Part shown: piece by piece, positions 11,400-22,935 of the stretch
Position numbering within the stretch: position 1 is the first letter of the stretch
Layout: each line of letters opens with the position of its first letter
Assembly (NCBI GenBank): GCA_029582265.1
Contig: CM055821.1
Location: 40,123,004 to 40,187,003, forward strand
DNA length: 64,000 bases
Reading direction: 5' to 3'
Source: Zoroaster sp. YZ-2022
Taxonomy: Eukaryota; Echinodermata; Asteroidea; Forcipulatida; Zoroasteridae
Notes under the pieces: generated by a model
Told to the model about the DNA's origin: nothing
The model's input: the letters and a program-made list of their open reading frames with translations, nothing else
The model's database searches: none
Made by a program: the position numbers and the translations under genes

Positions 11400-12800
11400 G
11401 CCCATGACCTATTCCGTTTCCCTCCTGATGGCATACAGATAATTTTCACTGCGGCCAAGCGTGTTTTCAATTTTGATGAACAATCGATTTCTTGCATTCA
11501 AATCGGAGTTGAGAAGTTGGTACACGTGAATGTTAGGCATAAACAGGTGTACATGAAATGACTAATTTATTAGTATCCCACTTGTCACAGAAATCACATC
11601 AAACCTGCTGAGGTATTAAAGATTTTCCCAGAAAATCTCAAAAGGTAATTGTGGCAAAACCGTGAGGCTTATTCAACCACACATTACCAATCTTCCTCCA
11701 GTAGTATTACACTGGAGCTGAAAGCCTGTAAACTATATAAAAAAAAGTTCAGTGAATTTTGTTTTTGTTATATCCTAAAAATAATGATGGTTACGGCAAT
11801 ATCTTAGACATTACACAATAAACACCTAAAAACTTTGCCCTACCATGTTTTCTGTTCGATTTTTCGAGATGGAAAAACATGTCATACTTTAATTATTTAA
11901 TGAACAATTAGACTTGTGATCAAGGTCAAAGAATTTACACATAGCCTGTCAAGCATTGTCTTAATGAAGTAATTTGAGGTCACACTATCATATGGCTTTC
12001 TGGCAAGAAATACATGCAAACAGGTAATTATTCATATTGGTGAAGGACGTTTACGTTTTATTCATCATTGACTATTATTATTAAAACAATAGGGACTATA
12101 GGGCCGCAAGCCTGGTTTGATTACCCTATCCCGATCATGTATATCATATTGTACAGTGCCACTGTATATGTAATTATGTAATAGGCAATGCATTGATCTG
12201 GTCTGGTATTGTAATAATCACCTGTCGATGTTGTTGGAAATGGGCTCCCAACTAGACAGGATCACTGTTGTCTTAGTCTCGAAGAGTTGTGTGTTTGAAA
12301 AGTGATAGATTAAACCGGGTGAGGTGAGGAGGAAGTATATTGTCAACAAGTGATGTCTGATTCTGTTTCAAGGTGATAGAAATTGGCTTCGGGCATCTCA
12401 ATCCGCCAGGTGCAGTTGCTAAGAATCGGACAACAAAATCAATCTAAAATGTGAAAGGTCTTGCGCCATGATATTAGATTTCCAGAATGATCGATGTATG
12501 AGACAAAGCTCCCAAGCTTCTTGACATTTACACCGTGTAAGGTGGGAGTCATTACAATGCGTCATAATGTGCTTATCACCTTACCCCCAAAATGACCATG
12601 ACATGCATGGCGCCATATTGAAATTCGGACAAAGTTACAGTTCGCAATTGCATCGATGCATTATCGCGGTCGACAACAAAATGTTCGTCCAAAAACTTTG
12701 GTGGCACGTACATTATTTATTAATATCACTAGTGTCATGGTGATTTTTTAATACGGTACTAGCAATCAGTGATATTACACAACATCATAGGTCCTAGTTA
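11400..12800. other. Intergenic, no gene seen
   Basis: AT-rich sequence up to the assembly gap. No gene, RNA or repeat recognised. Confidence 0.35.
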
Positions 12801-13300
12801 NNNNNNNNNNNNNNNNNNNNNNNNNNNNNNNNNNNNNNNNNNNNNNNNNNNNNNNNNNNNNNNNNNNNNNNNNNNNNNNNNNNNNNNNNNNNNNNNNNNN
12901 NNNNNNNNNNNNNNNNNNNNNNNNNNNNNNNNNNNNNNNNNNNNNNNNNNNNNNNNNNNNNNNNNNNNNNNNNNNNNNNNNNNNNNNNNNNNNNNNNNNN
13001 NNNNNNNNNNNNNNNNNNNNNNNNNNNNNNNNNNNNNNNNNNNNNNNNNNNNNNNNNNNNNNNNNNNNNNNNNNNNNNNNNNNNNNNNNNNNNNNNNNNN
13101 NNNNNNNNNNNNNNNNNNNNNNNNNNNNNNNNNNNNNNNNNNNNNNNNNNNNNNNNNNNNNNNNNNNNNNNNNNNNNNNNNNNNNNNNNNNNNNNNNNNN
13201 NNNNNNNNNNNNNNNNNNNNNNNNNNNNNNNNNNNNNNNNNNNNNNNNNNNNNNNNNNNNNNNNNNNNNNNNNNNNNNNNNNNNNNNNNNNNNNNNNNNN
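12801..13300. other. Assembly gap (500 N)
   Basis: Exactly 500 unresolved bases, a size typical of a placeholder scaffold gap. The real distance is unknown. Confidence 0.99.
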
Positions 13301-13739
13301 CATCAAAGTTTTGATAAAAAACAACATTTTTATTACACTGAAGCGTCAGTTCGTTGTCAGGCTGTCAGAAATTTGTAAAGATCAGAAATTTAGTATGATG
13401 CATGTTACATTTTGGAAGTACGTACTGGATTACCCATATGAGCAGTCTGGGTACAAGACATACTGGCGCTGTTCTTTTTCCAGGAGAAACTTACTTTGTA
13501 GAATACACTTTTAGCCGCCTAGGCTAATTATTTACTAATTTATTGAGCCTGAGAGAAGAATTTGTTCGTTTATCAGCGAATGAATGCGGAGGGGGAAGTG
13601 ATGAGGATTAAATGAACCATGTTGTATTTGGGTTAATTTTCCTCATAAATAATTAATTTTGCCAAATAATTTATTTATTCACAGACTTTTCATAAATATG
13701 ATTTTGCAAGAGGTGGTATTTTGTAAAGAAACTATAGGG
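13301..13739. repeat. Segment duplicated at 31239-31676
   Basis: The 439 bp immediately after the gap match 31239-31676 almost base for base. The differences seen are a one-base indel (catgttaca against catgtaca) and a C/G change (ccaggag against ccagcag). The match starts at the very first base after the gap and stops at 13739 where a hAT-like element begins. It may be a dispersed repeat, a segmental duplication or a misplaced haplotype contig. Confidence 0.9.
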
Positions 13740-15442
13740 TAGGCCTGGGCGAATAGTAAAAATTTACTATTCGATTAATCGCGCGCAACTTTTCGCGAAT
13801 AATCGACTATTCGCGAATAGTTGGCCATTTTTTCCCGCGGTTTATAAAAGTACTAAAAACATTAAAAACAATTGCTTTGACAGTAATTTCTGGCCTATTT
13901 GTAACATTCAGACAATAAACAAACACATACATTAAGCTCTTTCATGCCTGTTGTTGTTTTTTCTTTATTTCTTGCAAAATTGTACTCGAAATAATACATT
14001 TTCGTAAGTGAAAATCCAATCGCCGTCGAGTTATTACTCTTGCAGCAGCAGCGTGGGAAACTTCCAGCACAAATTAGCATTAACAGTGCACATTGAGCAC
14101 ATGCTAAGTCACGCGCAGTTACGTTCATCCCATGTCAACAGAGGGAAGTCCACCTAAACCCCATAAAATGAACGCGTTGAATAGATCTTGTTTATATTTA
14201 AGTCGCCGTTAAGAAATACCAATAAGTTGACGGTCACCCCTGTTATTTCAAATCGATTAGCTTAGTCCTATACACAAAATAAATAACCATGCATGCAAGC
14301 AGTACGTGTTTATGCTCATGCAGGGGCCACTTTTTAGACGTGTTCGTTGTTTACGTCCAAAGCTAGCTTCCGCAGTGTGCCCCGCACTATGCTTAAAAAC
14401 CTTTGGTTCAGGCACGGACGTGGTGAGTGTACCCTGAACTGATTTTGTACGACGGCCTATGCGTTTTGTGATTGACTTGTGCTCACCGCAAATTACGTTA
14501 TCATTATTGGACAAACTTTTCTTGGGAACCAAATGGGGCGTGGCAAACAATTATGTCATGCAATAAGTGGATCGGTGGGATTTATCATTACTCATCAGTA
14601 GACCTACGTTACCTGCAAGTGCAAAGGCAATTACACCAGCAATGCGAAAGACAGTGACCAAAGACCATGCTTTTCGTAGTTAATATTTATGAAAATAAAT
14701 TGACATTTTCAAACAAATCGATGTGTAATAAATAAACAACATGAAACATTAATCGCAATTGTTTAATCATTAATTCATCATCTCCAGCTTTTCTTCAAAA
14801 ACAAAAACGTTACATGATTTTGTAGTGTTCAAATTTAATTAGTAATTACCTTCAGTTTATGCTACTTTTAAGTTTATGCTACTGTTACAGTCGATGCAGT
14901 CACAGCCATCCAGGCTGCCCTGTCGGCTCCCTCAAAGGCACTACTCGTGAATACTATTCGCGAATACTACAATGCGTACAACTACCAGCAGTGCCTGGAC
15001 AGAACAGTACAATTGGCAGCATTGCTCGCGAATAGTATTCGCGAATAGTTCACGAACAGTTCACGACCGCAATTTTTATGTTGTGTAAAGGCAATGCATT
15101 ATTGCAGGTAACAGTCGCTGCAGTCACAGCCAGCCAGCCTGACTTGTCGGCTTCCTCAAAGGCATTACTAGTTACAAACGCTACAATGCTTACTGCCATG
15201 ACTAGACAAAACTGTAATTGCCAGCTTAATAGGATTACTCACAAATAGTGGTTGCGAATAGTTAGCAAACACTTCACGACCATTATGGATGGTTTGGAAG
15301 GCAATTGGTCATTACTCGCGAATAGTTGCCAGGTATTCGCGCCTGCGCGATTAATCGAATAATTCAAATACCGCGAATACGAGTACGATTAGCAACAACT
15401 ATTCGCGAATATTCGAATAATCGAATTATTCGCACAGGCCTA
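13740..15442. mobile_element. Long non-autonomous hAT-like element rich in TTCGCGAATAG
   Basis: The left end TAGGCCTGGGCGAATA and right end (reversed) TAGGCCTGTGCGAATA match at 15 of 16 positions. Both terminal zones and an inner zone around 14940-15060 are packed with inverted TTCGCGAATA motifs. Inside, a segment near 14885 is repeated in diverged form near 15110 (cagtcgatgcagtcacagcc type). No transposase frame is visible. The flanking 8-mers, ctataggg on the left and atctttat on the right, do not match, so a normal target duplication is missing. Confidence 0.75.
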
Positions 15443-16275
15443 ATCTTTATTGACAAAAGGAATTCAATTACCTAAAGACACCTGAGGCACTTCTGAAAGT
15501 TTGTAACTTTCTAAACTTAACTTCGATAGACTATGTTAATAAAATAAAAATAATTTCCTTTATTGATAAATGCTCTTGATCCACTTAGGCTGAAGTAAAT
15601 AATTTAAAACATGTTAAACTGGCAAGGAAAGGAATAAAAATGGCATGTTTTAAGCTTTTTGGCAAGTACTTGATGGATGGCCTTTGGTGGTGCTTCTGCT
15701 TTAAGGTAAACACATGACTAAATTAATCTTGCAGCACAACTTGAACTGTAAAACTTTTCTTCTGTTTTACGTTCAGCTGCCTCAGCCCGTAAACTTCAAG
15801 TAAACAATAAAACTGGCAATTTCCGGCAATTTTTTGAAAGTGCTTGACGATGACCTTGTTGGTTACTCTTAAAGCTAAAGTACGTCTGCTTAAAGCACCA
15901 CTAAATTATCTCCTACATGGAGATCAAGGTTGTATCTTTATTGACAAAAGGAATTCAATTACCTAAAGACACATTAGGCACTTTTGAAAGTTTTTAACTT
16001 TCTAAACTTAACTTCGATAGACTATTTTATAAAATAAAGATAAGTTCCTTTATTGATAAATACCCTTGATCCACTAATCTGACGTAAGTCATTTAAAAAC
16101 ATGTTAAACTGGCAAGGAAAACAATAAAAATGGCATGTTTTAAGCTTTTTGGCAAGTACTTGATGGATGGCCTTGATGGATGTGCTTCTGCTTTAAGTTT
16201 AATAAATTAATCCTGCAGCACAACTCTAATTGTAAAACTTTTCTGTTTTACATTCAGCTGCCTCAGCTCGCCTAA
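15443..16275. repeat. Tandem duplication at the 3' flank of the DUF6729 gene
   Basis: Sequence 15443-15796 (starting atctttattgacaaaagg) recurs in diverged form at about 15934-16275. The second copy includes the last ~50 bp of the gene's final coding exon, so the first copy carries a relic of that exon end. The period is about 490 bp. Many scattered substitutions and short indels show that it is not recent. Confidence 0.85.
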
Positions 16276-16703
16276 GATTTAACCACTCCTCTTTGGGGAT
16301 CTGTCCTGGAGCAAAAGGGCAATAGCGCTTTCCACGAAACTGTGTATGCCCACCTTCAGACATTGGTTTTGAGCACTGGCTACATGAATATGATTTTCTT
16401 GTCTCTTTTGAATCCTTAGATTCAGGGTTAGCCTTTCTCTTCCTCCATTTAGTTGTACGTGATACAGCAACTTGTGAGGTTGATTGTGGCTCCTGTGTTA
16501 CGCAGACTTTAACAGCGGCTCTTCCAAGGGTGTCTTCTGGTGCAGGTATGTTTATAACTGGATGGTTATGGTGTGGTGGGCAGGGATACTTTTCATGGGC
16601 AGCAGGAAATGTCGCATCTGGGCTTGATACCAAGTGTTCAGGAGCCAGATCCCGTCCCTGCATGAGAGTCTGGACTTCCCGAACACGTACAAGATTTTTG
16701 TAC
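16226..16703 (-). CDS. DUF6729 gene, exon 10 and stop
   Basis: From a TGCAG acceptor: YKNLVRVREVQTLMQGRDL, a Pro/His-rich linker, a basic KWRKRK patch, then CSQCSKPMSEGGHTQFRGKR and YCPFAPGQIP, a Cys/His arrangement suggesting a zinc-ribbon-like end. The stop is at 16226-16228. Confidence 0.75.
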
Positions 16704-16954
16704 CTGCAATTAAATCAAATGTTATTAAAAACATACTGTCCGTTAAAACCAACACTAGACATAAGTCAAATCTGCAGACAAATCTGCCTGAATACTGTGA
16801 TGTTTCAAGTGAAAGCTCATATTTGGTGGCCTTACCAAAAATACTTACCAGAATCAAATGTTAAAATTAATATTTCGTAAACATGCTAAACAGCTTGAGC
16901 AAGTTGGTAAAATTCTGGTAATTTGAGTACATCATTTTAAGTTGGAATATTTAC

Positions 16955-17200
16955 CACTTCACCAAGGTAGTCTCATTGATGGGATACAGTACAATTCCAG
17001 TGTTGTCCAAGAGGGCCTGGCTGTTGTGCAGGCGCCCTCTTATTTTGTTGTAGGAGGCTATGATGAGCTTCCATCTCGAGGAGTAGCCTTGTGCAGATGT
17101 TTTTGCAGCTGTTATGGTATTGCACAATTTCATACAGATTGCCTGTACGAGGCGGCTTTTGGATGGTGAGTGGGATGGTGTCCCTGCAGATAAGAAACAC
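16955..17200 (-). CDS. DUF6729 gene, exon 9, ancestor of the satellite monomer
   Basis: 246 bp from GTTTCAG to AAGTG|GTAAATATTC. In the family-like frame it reads RLVQAICMKLCNTIT, SRWKLIIASYNKIRGRL, then HNSQALLDNTGIVLYP and NETTLVKW. Joining to exon 10 completes KW-YKN in phase. The final ~75 bp plus the donor are the sequence amplified in the 43.6-55.9 kb satellite, whose monomer encodes HNSQALLDNTEFKALFP and NETTSLKW. Confidence 0.85.
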
Positions 17201-17448
17201 CTGAAACAAAAAAATGGTAAATATGAGTCTTGAGATTCGTGCAATTTGTTGGAAATTGGATGTATTGATTCTGTCTACTTGATGTGGACTAACTTCCTGT
17301 GATTGGCAATATATTTGGTGGAATTTATCAATTTTTAAAAAAATATCACACCAAAAATAATTTTTTAAATAGGGGAGGGACTGCTTCCCGGTAGCTGCAC
17401 CAGTAACAACAATTTTCAATGAACTTGATAAAGAAAATGTTATTGTAC

Positions 17449-17714
17449 CTCTTCATAGCTTCAACACCTACATGGCCATTTTTGTATTTGCGACCGAATC
17501 GACCACGTTTTGTCTCACGATGTTGGGGTTTGTACAAGAGTGGCTGCTTGTCATAGTCCAGCAGGTTGTCATATAGCTTTGATATTAATGCAGCCTGGGC
17601 ATTGCTGACTGACAACCCCTTCAGCTGAATGAGTGCCTCTGCCAGGAGATCTACTTTTCCCCAACCAGGGATCCCCTGGGCATCAACAGCCTCGTTGTCA
17701 CTGGGATCACTCTC
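17449..17714 (-). CDS. DUF6729 gene, exon 8
   Basis: Starts ESDPSDNEAVDAQGIPGWGK and ends RGRFGRKYKNGHVGVEAMKR, between CTTACAG and GTACAA. The basic end could be DNA-binding or nuclear localising. A degraded plus-strand copy lies at 42985-43199. Confidence 0.75.
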
Positions 17715-17855
17715 CTGTAAGTATAATTATATACATCAAACTTATTATTAAAGTGGGATTCCACCTTTGAGAAAATCTAAAGTCTTCTAAATATGTACAT
17801 AAAATAACTAAGCATTTTATTGGCCTTCACGTGAACCATGTGAAGTCAAAGGTCA

Positions 17856-18078
17856 TTAAAGGGGCGATATTGTTACGATCAACAGGGCATGGAATCGGAG
17901 TACTAGTTTTAGATTAACTCAGTGACTGAAAATAATACCCACATGATAAGGTCATATTAGCATTGCTGTGGCATAAACATGCCAGTAAATTTCATTCACT
18001 GAGTTCATATTAAACTTGTACACCGATTCCATGCCCTGTTGAAAGTCTGCTTTGACTGTGACGATACTGGCCCTTTAA
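17856..18078. mobile_element. Foldback MITE with TTAA ends, copy 2
   Basis: A 223-bp copy of the element at 536-759, ending TTAAAGGGG and CCCTTTAA. It sits in intron 7 of the DUF6729 gene. The homologous intron in the plus-strand copy has an uninterrupted tgcatatTTAATgacc at 42866-42880, an empty site proving insertion into TTAA with duplication of that tetranucleotide. Confidence 0.93.
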
Positions 18079-18343
18079 ATATGCAAGGAGGGTGGGGGCC
18101 AATACCTCATCTTTTTTTTAAAGGTGGCTGCTCTAAAGATGATATTTTAAAATCAATTGAGGATCTTTCGACTGGTTTGCTGCAACAAGGAAATCTGCTC
18201 AGTATTTTATTTAAAATATTATTTCTGAACATTGATAAATAGATTCTATTATCGCATTATGACATAACTGTAAATATACAGCAAATATGTTGTCAACAAC
18301 TCATTTTAAGTCAGTGAAGAAAGCTTTGACATTAATTGTTTAC

Positions 18344-18561
18344 TTCATCGATGTCCATGGGCTCTTCACTGTCGTCCTCGACATAGTTGTAAGATGGCAG
18401 AGTAATAGGCTCGCTCGTGTGGACTGGTGCTTCAGCGGCATCCTCTACAGCCCAGAGGTCCTCCTCTATGCCCTCATCTATGTCGCTATTTATTTCTTGG
18501 TCACTTTGGGGTAGGGAAATTCCTGACTGCTGGTGGAGGTATTCAACACCTATTAGCTCGC
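18344..18561 (-). CDS. DUF6729 gene, exon 7
   Basis: Reads GELIGVEYLHQQSGISLPQS, then an acidic stretch (EINSDIDEGIEEDLW ... YVEDDSEEPMDIDE), between TATAAG and GTAAAC. A diverged copy with its intron lies on the plus strand from 42236. Confidence 0.75.
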
Positions 18562-19000
18562 CTTATAAATAAGAAAAATAGCAACGATGTTAAAATTAAA
18601 TTAGTTCAACTTCACAGGAATGCTCAGTATATAAATTTAAAAATATTTTTAATTTGGTATACATTTAAAGTCTATGTTTGAGAAAGTTCTGAAAAATTTG
18701 TAGTAATGTTTTGGTTAATTAATAGTTTTATTTTTGTTTTTGCATATATTTCAGATTCTTATTTTTGTTTAAAGAAGTGTAAGATTAATAGCTGAAATTA
18801 CTGTATATTCTTTGTGACTTGAAAACTTTACAAAATGTTATTTTTATAATGCATGTAGTTTCATTTAGTCTTGTTTAGATCAAAGGTTTTTCTAGAGCCT
18901 ATTTTAATTTTTGAAATCGTAGGCCCCATACAATGAAATAGTAAATGGATTTTCATTATCAAGACATAATGTAAAGTAATGAATAACTTAATTGTCATAC

Positions 19001-19203
19001 CTGTATATTCCCCAGGTGGTCGAATCATACGGAATACCTCTGGCTGTCCAAGATTCTGGCAAAGAGAATTCAGGCGTACCTGAAGCAGCACATCAAAGGT
19101 GCGTAAAGACTCTTTCTCGTCTTTAACACTGCTTGCAGCACGTGCCACATTCCACCTTGTTATGCCATCTAGGCTTGAAAATGAACAGCATTAGCTGCCG
19201 TTC
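19001..19203 (-). CDS. DUF6729 gene, exon 6, with deletion
   Basis: Joins exon 5 in phase (PG|TAANAVHFQA). It then hits TAG at about 19170, where roughly seven bases appear lost. After the lesion the frame resumes as DGITRWNVARAASSV and runs to RPPGEYTG at a CAG|GTATGA donor. The deletion alone would truncate the protein. Confidence 0.7.
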
Positions 19204-19335
19204 CTACGGGGTTAAAAAACATTTAAAAATATACATGTTAAACTTTTGAAAAAAAGAATGTAGGCTTAATTTTAATTGGAAATTTTTTCTTGAGTGTGAT
19301 TGAAATACATCAGACATATTATTTGCGTAATATAC

Positions 19336-20125
19336 CTGGAATAAATCTCGCCAAGTGGAGGTGAAAGCTTTCCAGTGAGGTAGTTCCTCTGGCGCATCTA
19401 TAAATAGGAAGCTGTACACCACCGTTCATGCTTTGTCCAGTAAGACAATATAGGGATAATCCTGGAGGGTCCTGAATGCACTTGATGTGCTTCTTTTGCT
19501 CGCTCCAAATTTCCTGCACCTCGGCCTTCAGGAGAGGGACACCCAATGAATCTGTTGCTGTGGACAAGTCCAGCAGCAACGATTCAATGAGCTCTGCTGT
19601 CTCTTCGGTTCCTCTTGTGCGACGTCGGCAGTGACGTGCCATTTCACCCTTTGTAATGGCCTTAGCAACTGCTGCCTCAGTAGGGTTGATGATACCAGCA
19701 GTCACCATCTCTGCCCGTTTGGCCTGATGCAGCTGCTGTACATCTGCTGCCTCCCATTCAAAGACACAGCTTGATAGGCGGCTCATGAAGGTGCCATACA
19801 GGGGGTGGGACTCACTGGTCACACCAAGAGCATACCTTCGCAGGTAGTGGTATATGTCCAGGCGCACAGCAAGGTCTGGCCACCCTGAGAAGATGACCTG
19901 GAGTTTTGATTTGTCTCCGTCATTGGTGCAACAGCAGTCCCTGTCAGTGTAGATAATTTTGGGGGGCTCTTCACCTGCATTGGCATACCGTTTGGTGAGG
20001 CCATCAGCCAAAGGCTGCAGTGCTGCTGTGCTCTCTGATGTCAGTACACTCTGCAGTACCTCACCCCTCTCATTAACAACATTCGTGGCCCAGTTGGCTG
20101 ATAAACCCTGGAGTTTTTTGGTCAC
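19336..20125 (-). CDS. DUF6729 gene, exon 5 (catalytic-like core)
   Basis: A 263-codon open exon from an AAAG acceptor to a CCAG|GTATAT donor. Residues in this exon: TDRDCC at 60-65, RLDIYHYLRRYA at 88-99, SHPLYGTFMSRLSS near 106, HCRRRTRG near 165, IWSEQKKHIKCIQDPPG near 206, and TTSLESFHLHLARFIPG near 248. D61, the D90-x-x-H93 pair and E252 are candidates for an RNase H-like (DDE) active site, analogous to MULE and hAT layouts. This assignment is inferred from spacing and conservation, not proven. Confidence 0.8.
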
Positions 20126-20368
20126 CTTTATAGAAATATATGAAATATTGAAATGAGTAAAAAATGTGTCTGATGGGATTGTTATTAAAGGGCGGATACA
20201 CTAAGAGAAAGCAGATCATACATGATCACACTGAGTCATTTAATACATTGGACTTGTGTTCTGATAAAAGAGTCTTGGGACATGATTTTAAATGTAATTA
20301 TATACAAATTTATTAAAATAATTTAAATTTTGTTTTTATAATGTAGAAAATGAGTATTGCTTGTATAC

Positions 20369-20812
20369 CTTCTTGGTCAAGTCAATTTTGAGGACGGTAC
20401 CATACACTGAAGCTGCTTTGAGGAGTGGAAGCCTGGTAGTTGGGCACGCATCAGGAACCTCTGACGTCCCAGCCGGTCGCGTTCACAGTCAGACAGGTAC
20501 CAAAGCAGCCTACGGCACCACTCCTCACTGTGAACCTCCTTGATGTTATTTGACAAGGCTGATGCACTGTTGCCATTTGTTCTGGCTCGAAGGAGTGTGA
20601 CGACAGCAGTGTCGCAGGCGAACTTGTGAGTCAGCACTGCAGGGAATCTGGATCGCAGGCCAAGGGGAAGCTGTGCAAGGACACGACTATCCCAAGAAAT
20701 GTAGGTGCCCTTGCACTCGTTACAATCCATATATTCCGCCACTATGTAGTACATTTCCTTTGTGTCCAGAACAAGCCTTACACGATTGTATAATCCTTTG
20801 GATCTCAGTGAC
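20369..20812 (-). CDS. DUF6729 gene, exon 4
   Basis: Begins LRSKGLYNRVRLVLDTKEMY and continues with a YMDCNECKGTYISWDS Cys pair and EVHSEEWCRRLLWYLSDCER, as in the family. Near 20410-20430 the frame shifts: the exon end reads sensibly (AASVYGTVLKIDLTKK) only in another frame. The Asp in that LKID segment is a candidate first catalytic acid. The exon 3 phase is off by one base, a further sign of decay or an unrecognised splice site. Confidence 0.7.
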
Positions 20813-21366
20813 CTATATGTACAAATTGAAATGAAATTCAAAATTAAGAAAACTAATGTGGGATAACTGAAGGGGGCCACATTTTTACTCCAAGTATAGA
20901 TGTTCAAAACCCAATGTTAAACATTGGATAATAAATTATTTTTTACTTTTCTTATTTGATATTTGTTTGCTGCTTATTAAGCAAACTGTACTTTGAACAT
21001 TATTTAAACGTGGAATTGCTGTTTAGCAGTTAAAACTTTTAAAGGAAAAAACAACAATGAAACAACATTTTTAAGTTTGAAATTACCTGGAATGTTTACA
21101 TTTATTAATTATTTTTTATTAAGGTGGGAATATTCTCTGAGCCTTTGAAATTACCAGGGCTTCATTGATAGAAGATGGAGAAGGTAAGCATTTTATTTAT
21201 CTTGAAATATTTACCTCAATTTTTGCCATACCCAGTTATAGTTTTATATTGCTTTGTATTACTGTATTATTGTATCTCTTTTTTAAATATTGTGTATTAC
21301 TTTTTATTTTAAATTTGGATGTTCCAGTCTGCCTTTGCCATGGCCTTTTAATTGTATAACTGTTAC

Positions 21367-22014
21367 CTTGAAGGACTGGCACTGAGGACACTTAAAATCA
21401 AACTGCCACATCTTCCTTGGCATCCAAAGGAAGAGTCGCCGATGGGAGTAGGTGGCTGTAGCAGGAATGGTCTGAGGTGTTGCCACATCGGAGGGAGGGG
21501 GGTACCACCAAGCCTGCAACTTGGTCACAAGCTGGCCCTTTTTGGCGAATAGGGATTTTCCAATCCACACCCTATCCCCAGGGGCAATCGTGTCTTTCCA
21601 TCCCTGTGGGAGGCGAAGGCTATAATCAGCTGTTGACTTCGTTGGTAGTGGTTGTTGAGGATCAGCTGGGGCTGAGGGTGAAGACAGGGTTGATGGTGTT
21701 GGAGGTGCTGCTGCGGCTACCAATGGTTCTGGCTGGGAAGACATCATTGGTGCAGCTGGTGTCCAAGTGGGTGAAGGTGGGGGAGGTTGTTGTTCCACTG
21801 GGCGTTCTGATGTTGGTGGCTGTGCAGACATCAGCGCTGCAGTCGGTGTCCAAGTCGATGAAGGCCGGGGAGGTCGTTTTGGCACTGGGGGTACCAATGG
21901 TGCAGCTGGAGGTGCCGACGGAGAAGATGTTGTTTTGCATGGACGTGAGGGCAGATTGGGGCATAATTTTTGTGTCTTTGAGCTTCCAAAGCGTGAATGC
22001 TCACCAAAATACAT
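21367..22014 (-). CDS. DUF6729 gene, exon 3 (Pro-rich linker and DUF6729 start)
   Basis: 648 bp. The first two thirds are proline/serine/threonine-rich with internal duplication (SSTWTPTAALMSAQP and SPTWTPAAPMMSSQP), suggesting a flexible linker. The last third begins the DUF6729 domain with DYSLRLPQGWKDTIAPGD and RLFLWMPRKMW and ends in a CPQC pair. The donor is AAG|GTAACA. Confidence 0.75.
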
Positions 22015-22417
22015 CTGAGAAATAACAAATAAAAACCTAAGTTTGTTGACATCCTATTGCCCTCTGCAGTTTCAGGTATGTTCCTGTTTATAGTAATATC
22101 AGTCTTAGCGTTATTAGCACCAAGTTTTACCTCCAATTTCCAATTTTCTATGGAACAATGATAATATCCAATTAGAAAGGAATACAAATACTTTGAAATG
22201 AGATATGTCACAAACTAATTCTCAGAAGCTTGGTTTAACATTAAAAAAAAGTGCAAAAAATAAATTTATGGAAGGACCCACCATAAATTCATTTTGGGAC
22301 ACACATTTACTGTAAAACCATATTTCTTACAAATATTTCAAGAAATGTGTCATTTTGTATGTCAGCATTTGTATTAACTTCTTTGATAGCTATAATCTTG
22401 TACATTAAATTTCTCAC

Positions 22418-22492
22418 CAACTGCTTTGGAATAGGGGTCATTGTGTTTTCTGCATACTTTCTGCAAACTTCGGGGTGGGAGGCAGTTGCAGC
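22418..22492 (-). CDS. DUF6729 gene, exon 2
   Basis: A 75-bp, phase-0 exon between TTTTCAG and GTGAGA. It reads AATASHPEVCRKYAENTMTP and on to KQL. Its boundaries agree with both neighbours. Confidence 0.65.
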
Positions 22493-22935
22493 CTGAAAAT
22501 AACAATAACAGTTTTAAGTCTATATTTTAATAAGTTTTAAGCACTATATTTTTTACAAAATTTTTACATTAATAATTGTTTGTGTGATTTTGATATATTT
22601 TGCATTTTTATTTGTAAAAACTTTTAGCTATTTTTATATATTTTATGAAAGTATCTATTATTTTATAAAAAAAAAAATATATAATACCCTTTTTAAGTTT
22701 TCTTATTTTCAAAAAATATAGCAGTTCAGTAATCTGAAGAGACCTCCGTCGCAGTAAAATTGCAAATAAGGAAATTAATAAACAAACATATGAATTTCAG
22801 AATTTCAGGCCTATGTGTTTTTAGTTTTTCATGTATTTGTTTTAATTCCATTTTTAAAGGGAAGGTATCATCCCTTTAAAGTAAAACTTCATTGAATTGT
22901 ATAGTGGTGAAATGATATAAAGTTTAAAAACTCAC

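Noticed and set aside
11169..11561. Frames containing a (YI)n tract on both strands
   Set aside because: The core is the TA microsatellite; no domain is present in the flanking residues.
12769..13327. Frames made of X residues
   Set aside because: They are the translation of the N gap.
21477..22025. Plus-strand frames opposite exon 3 of the DUF6729 gene
   Set aside because: Antisense shadows of the proline-rich exon. The minus-strand reading has splice sites and family motifs.
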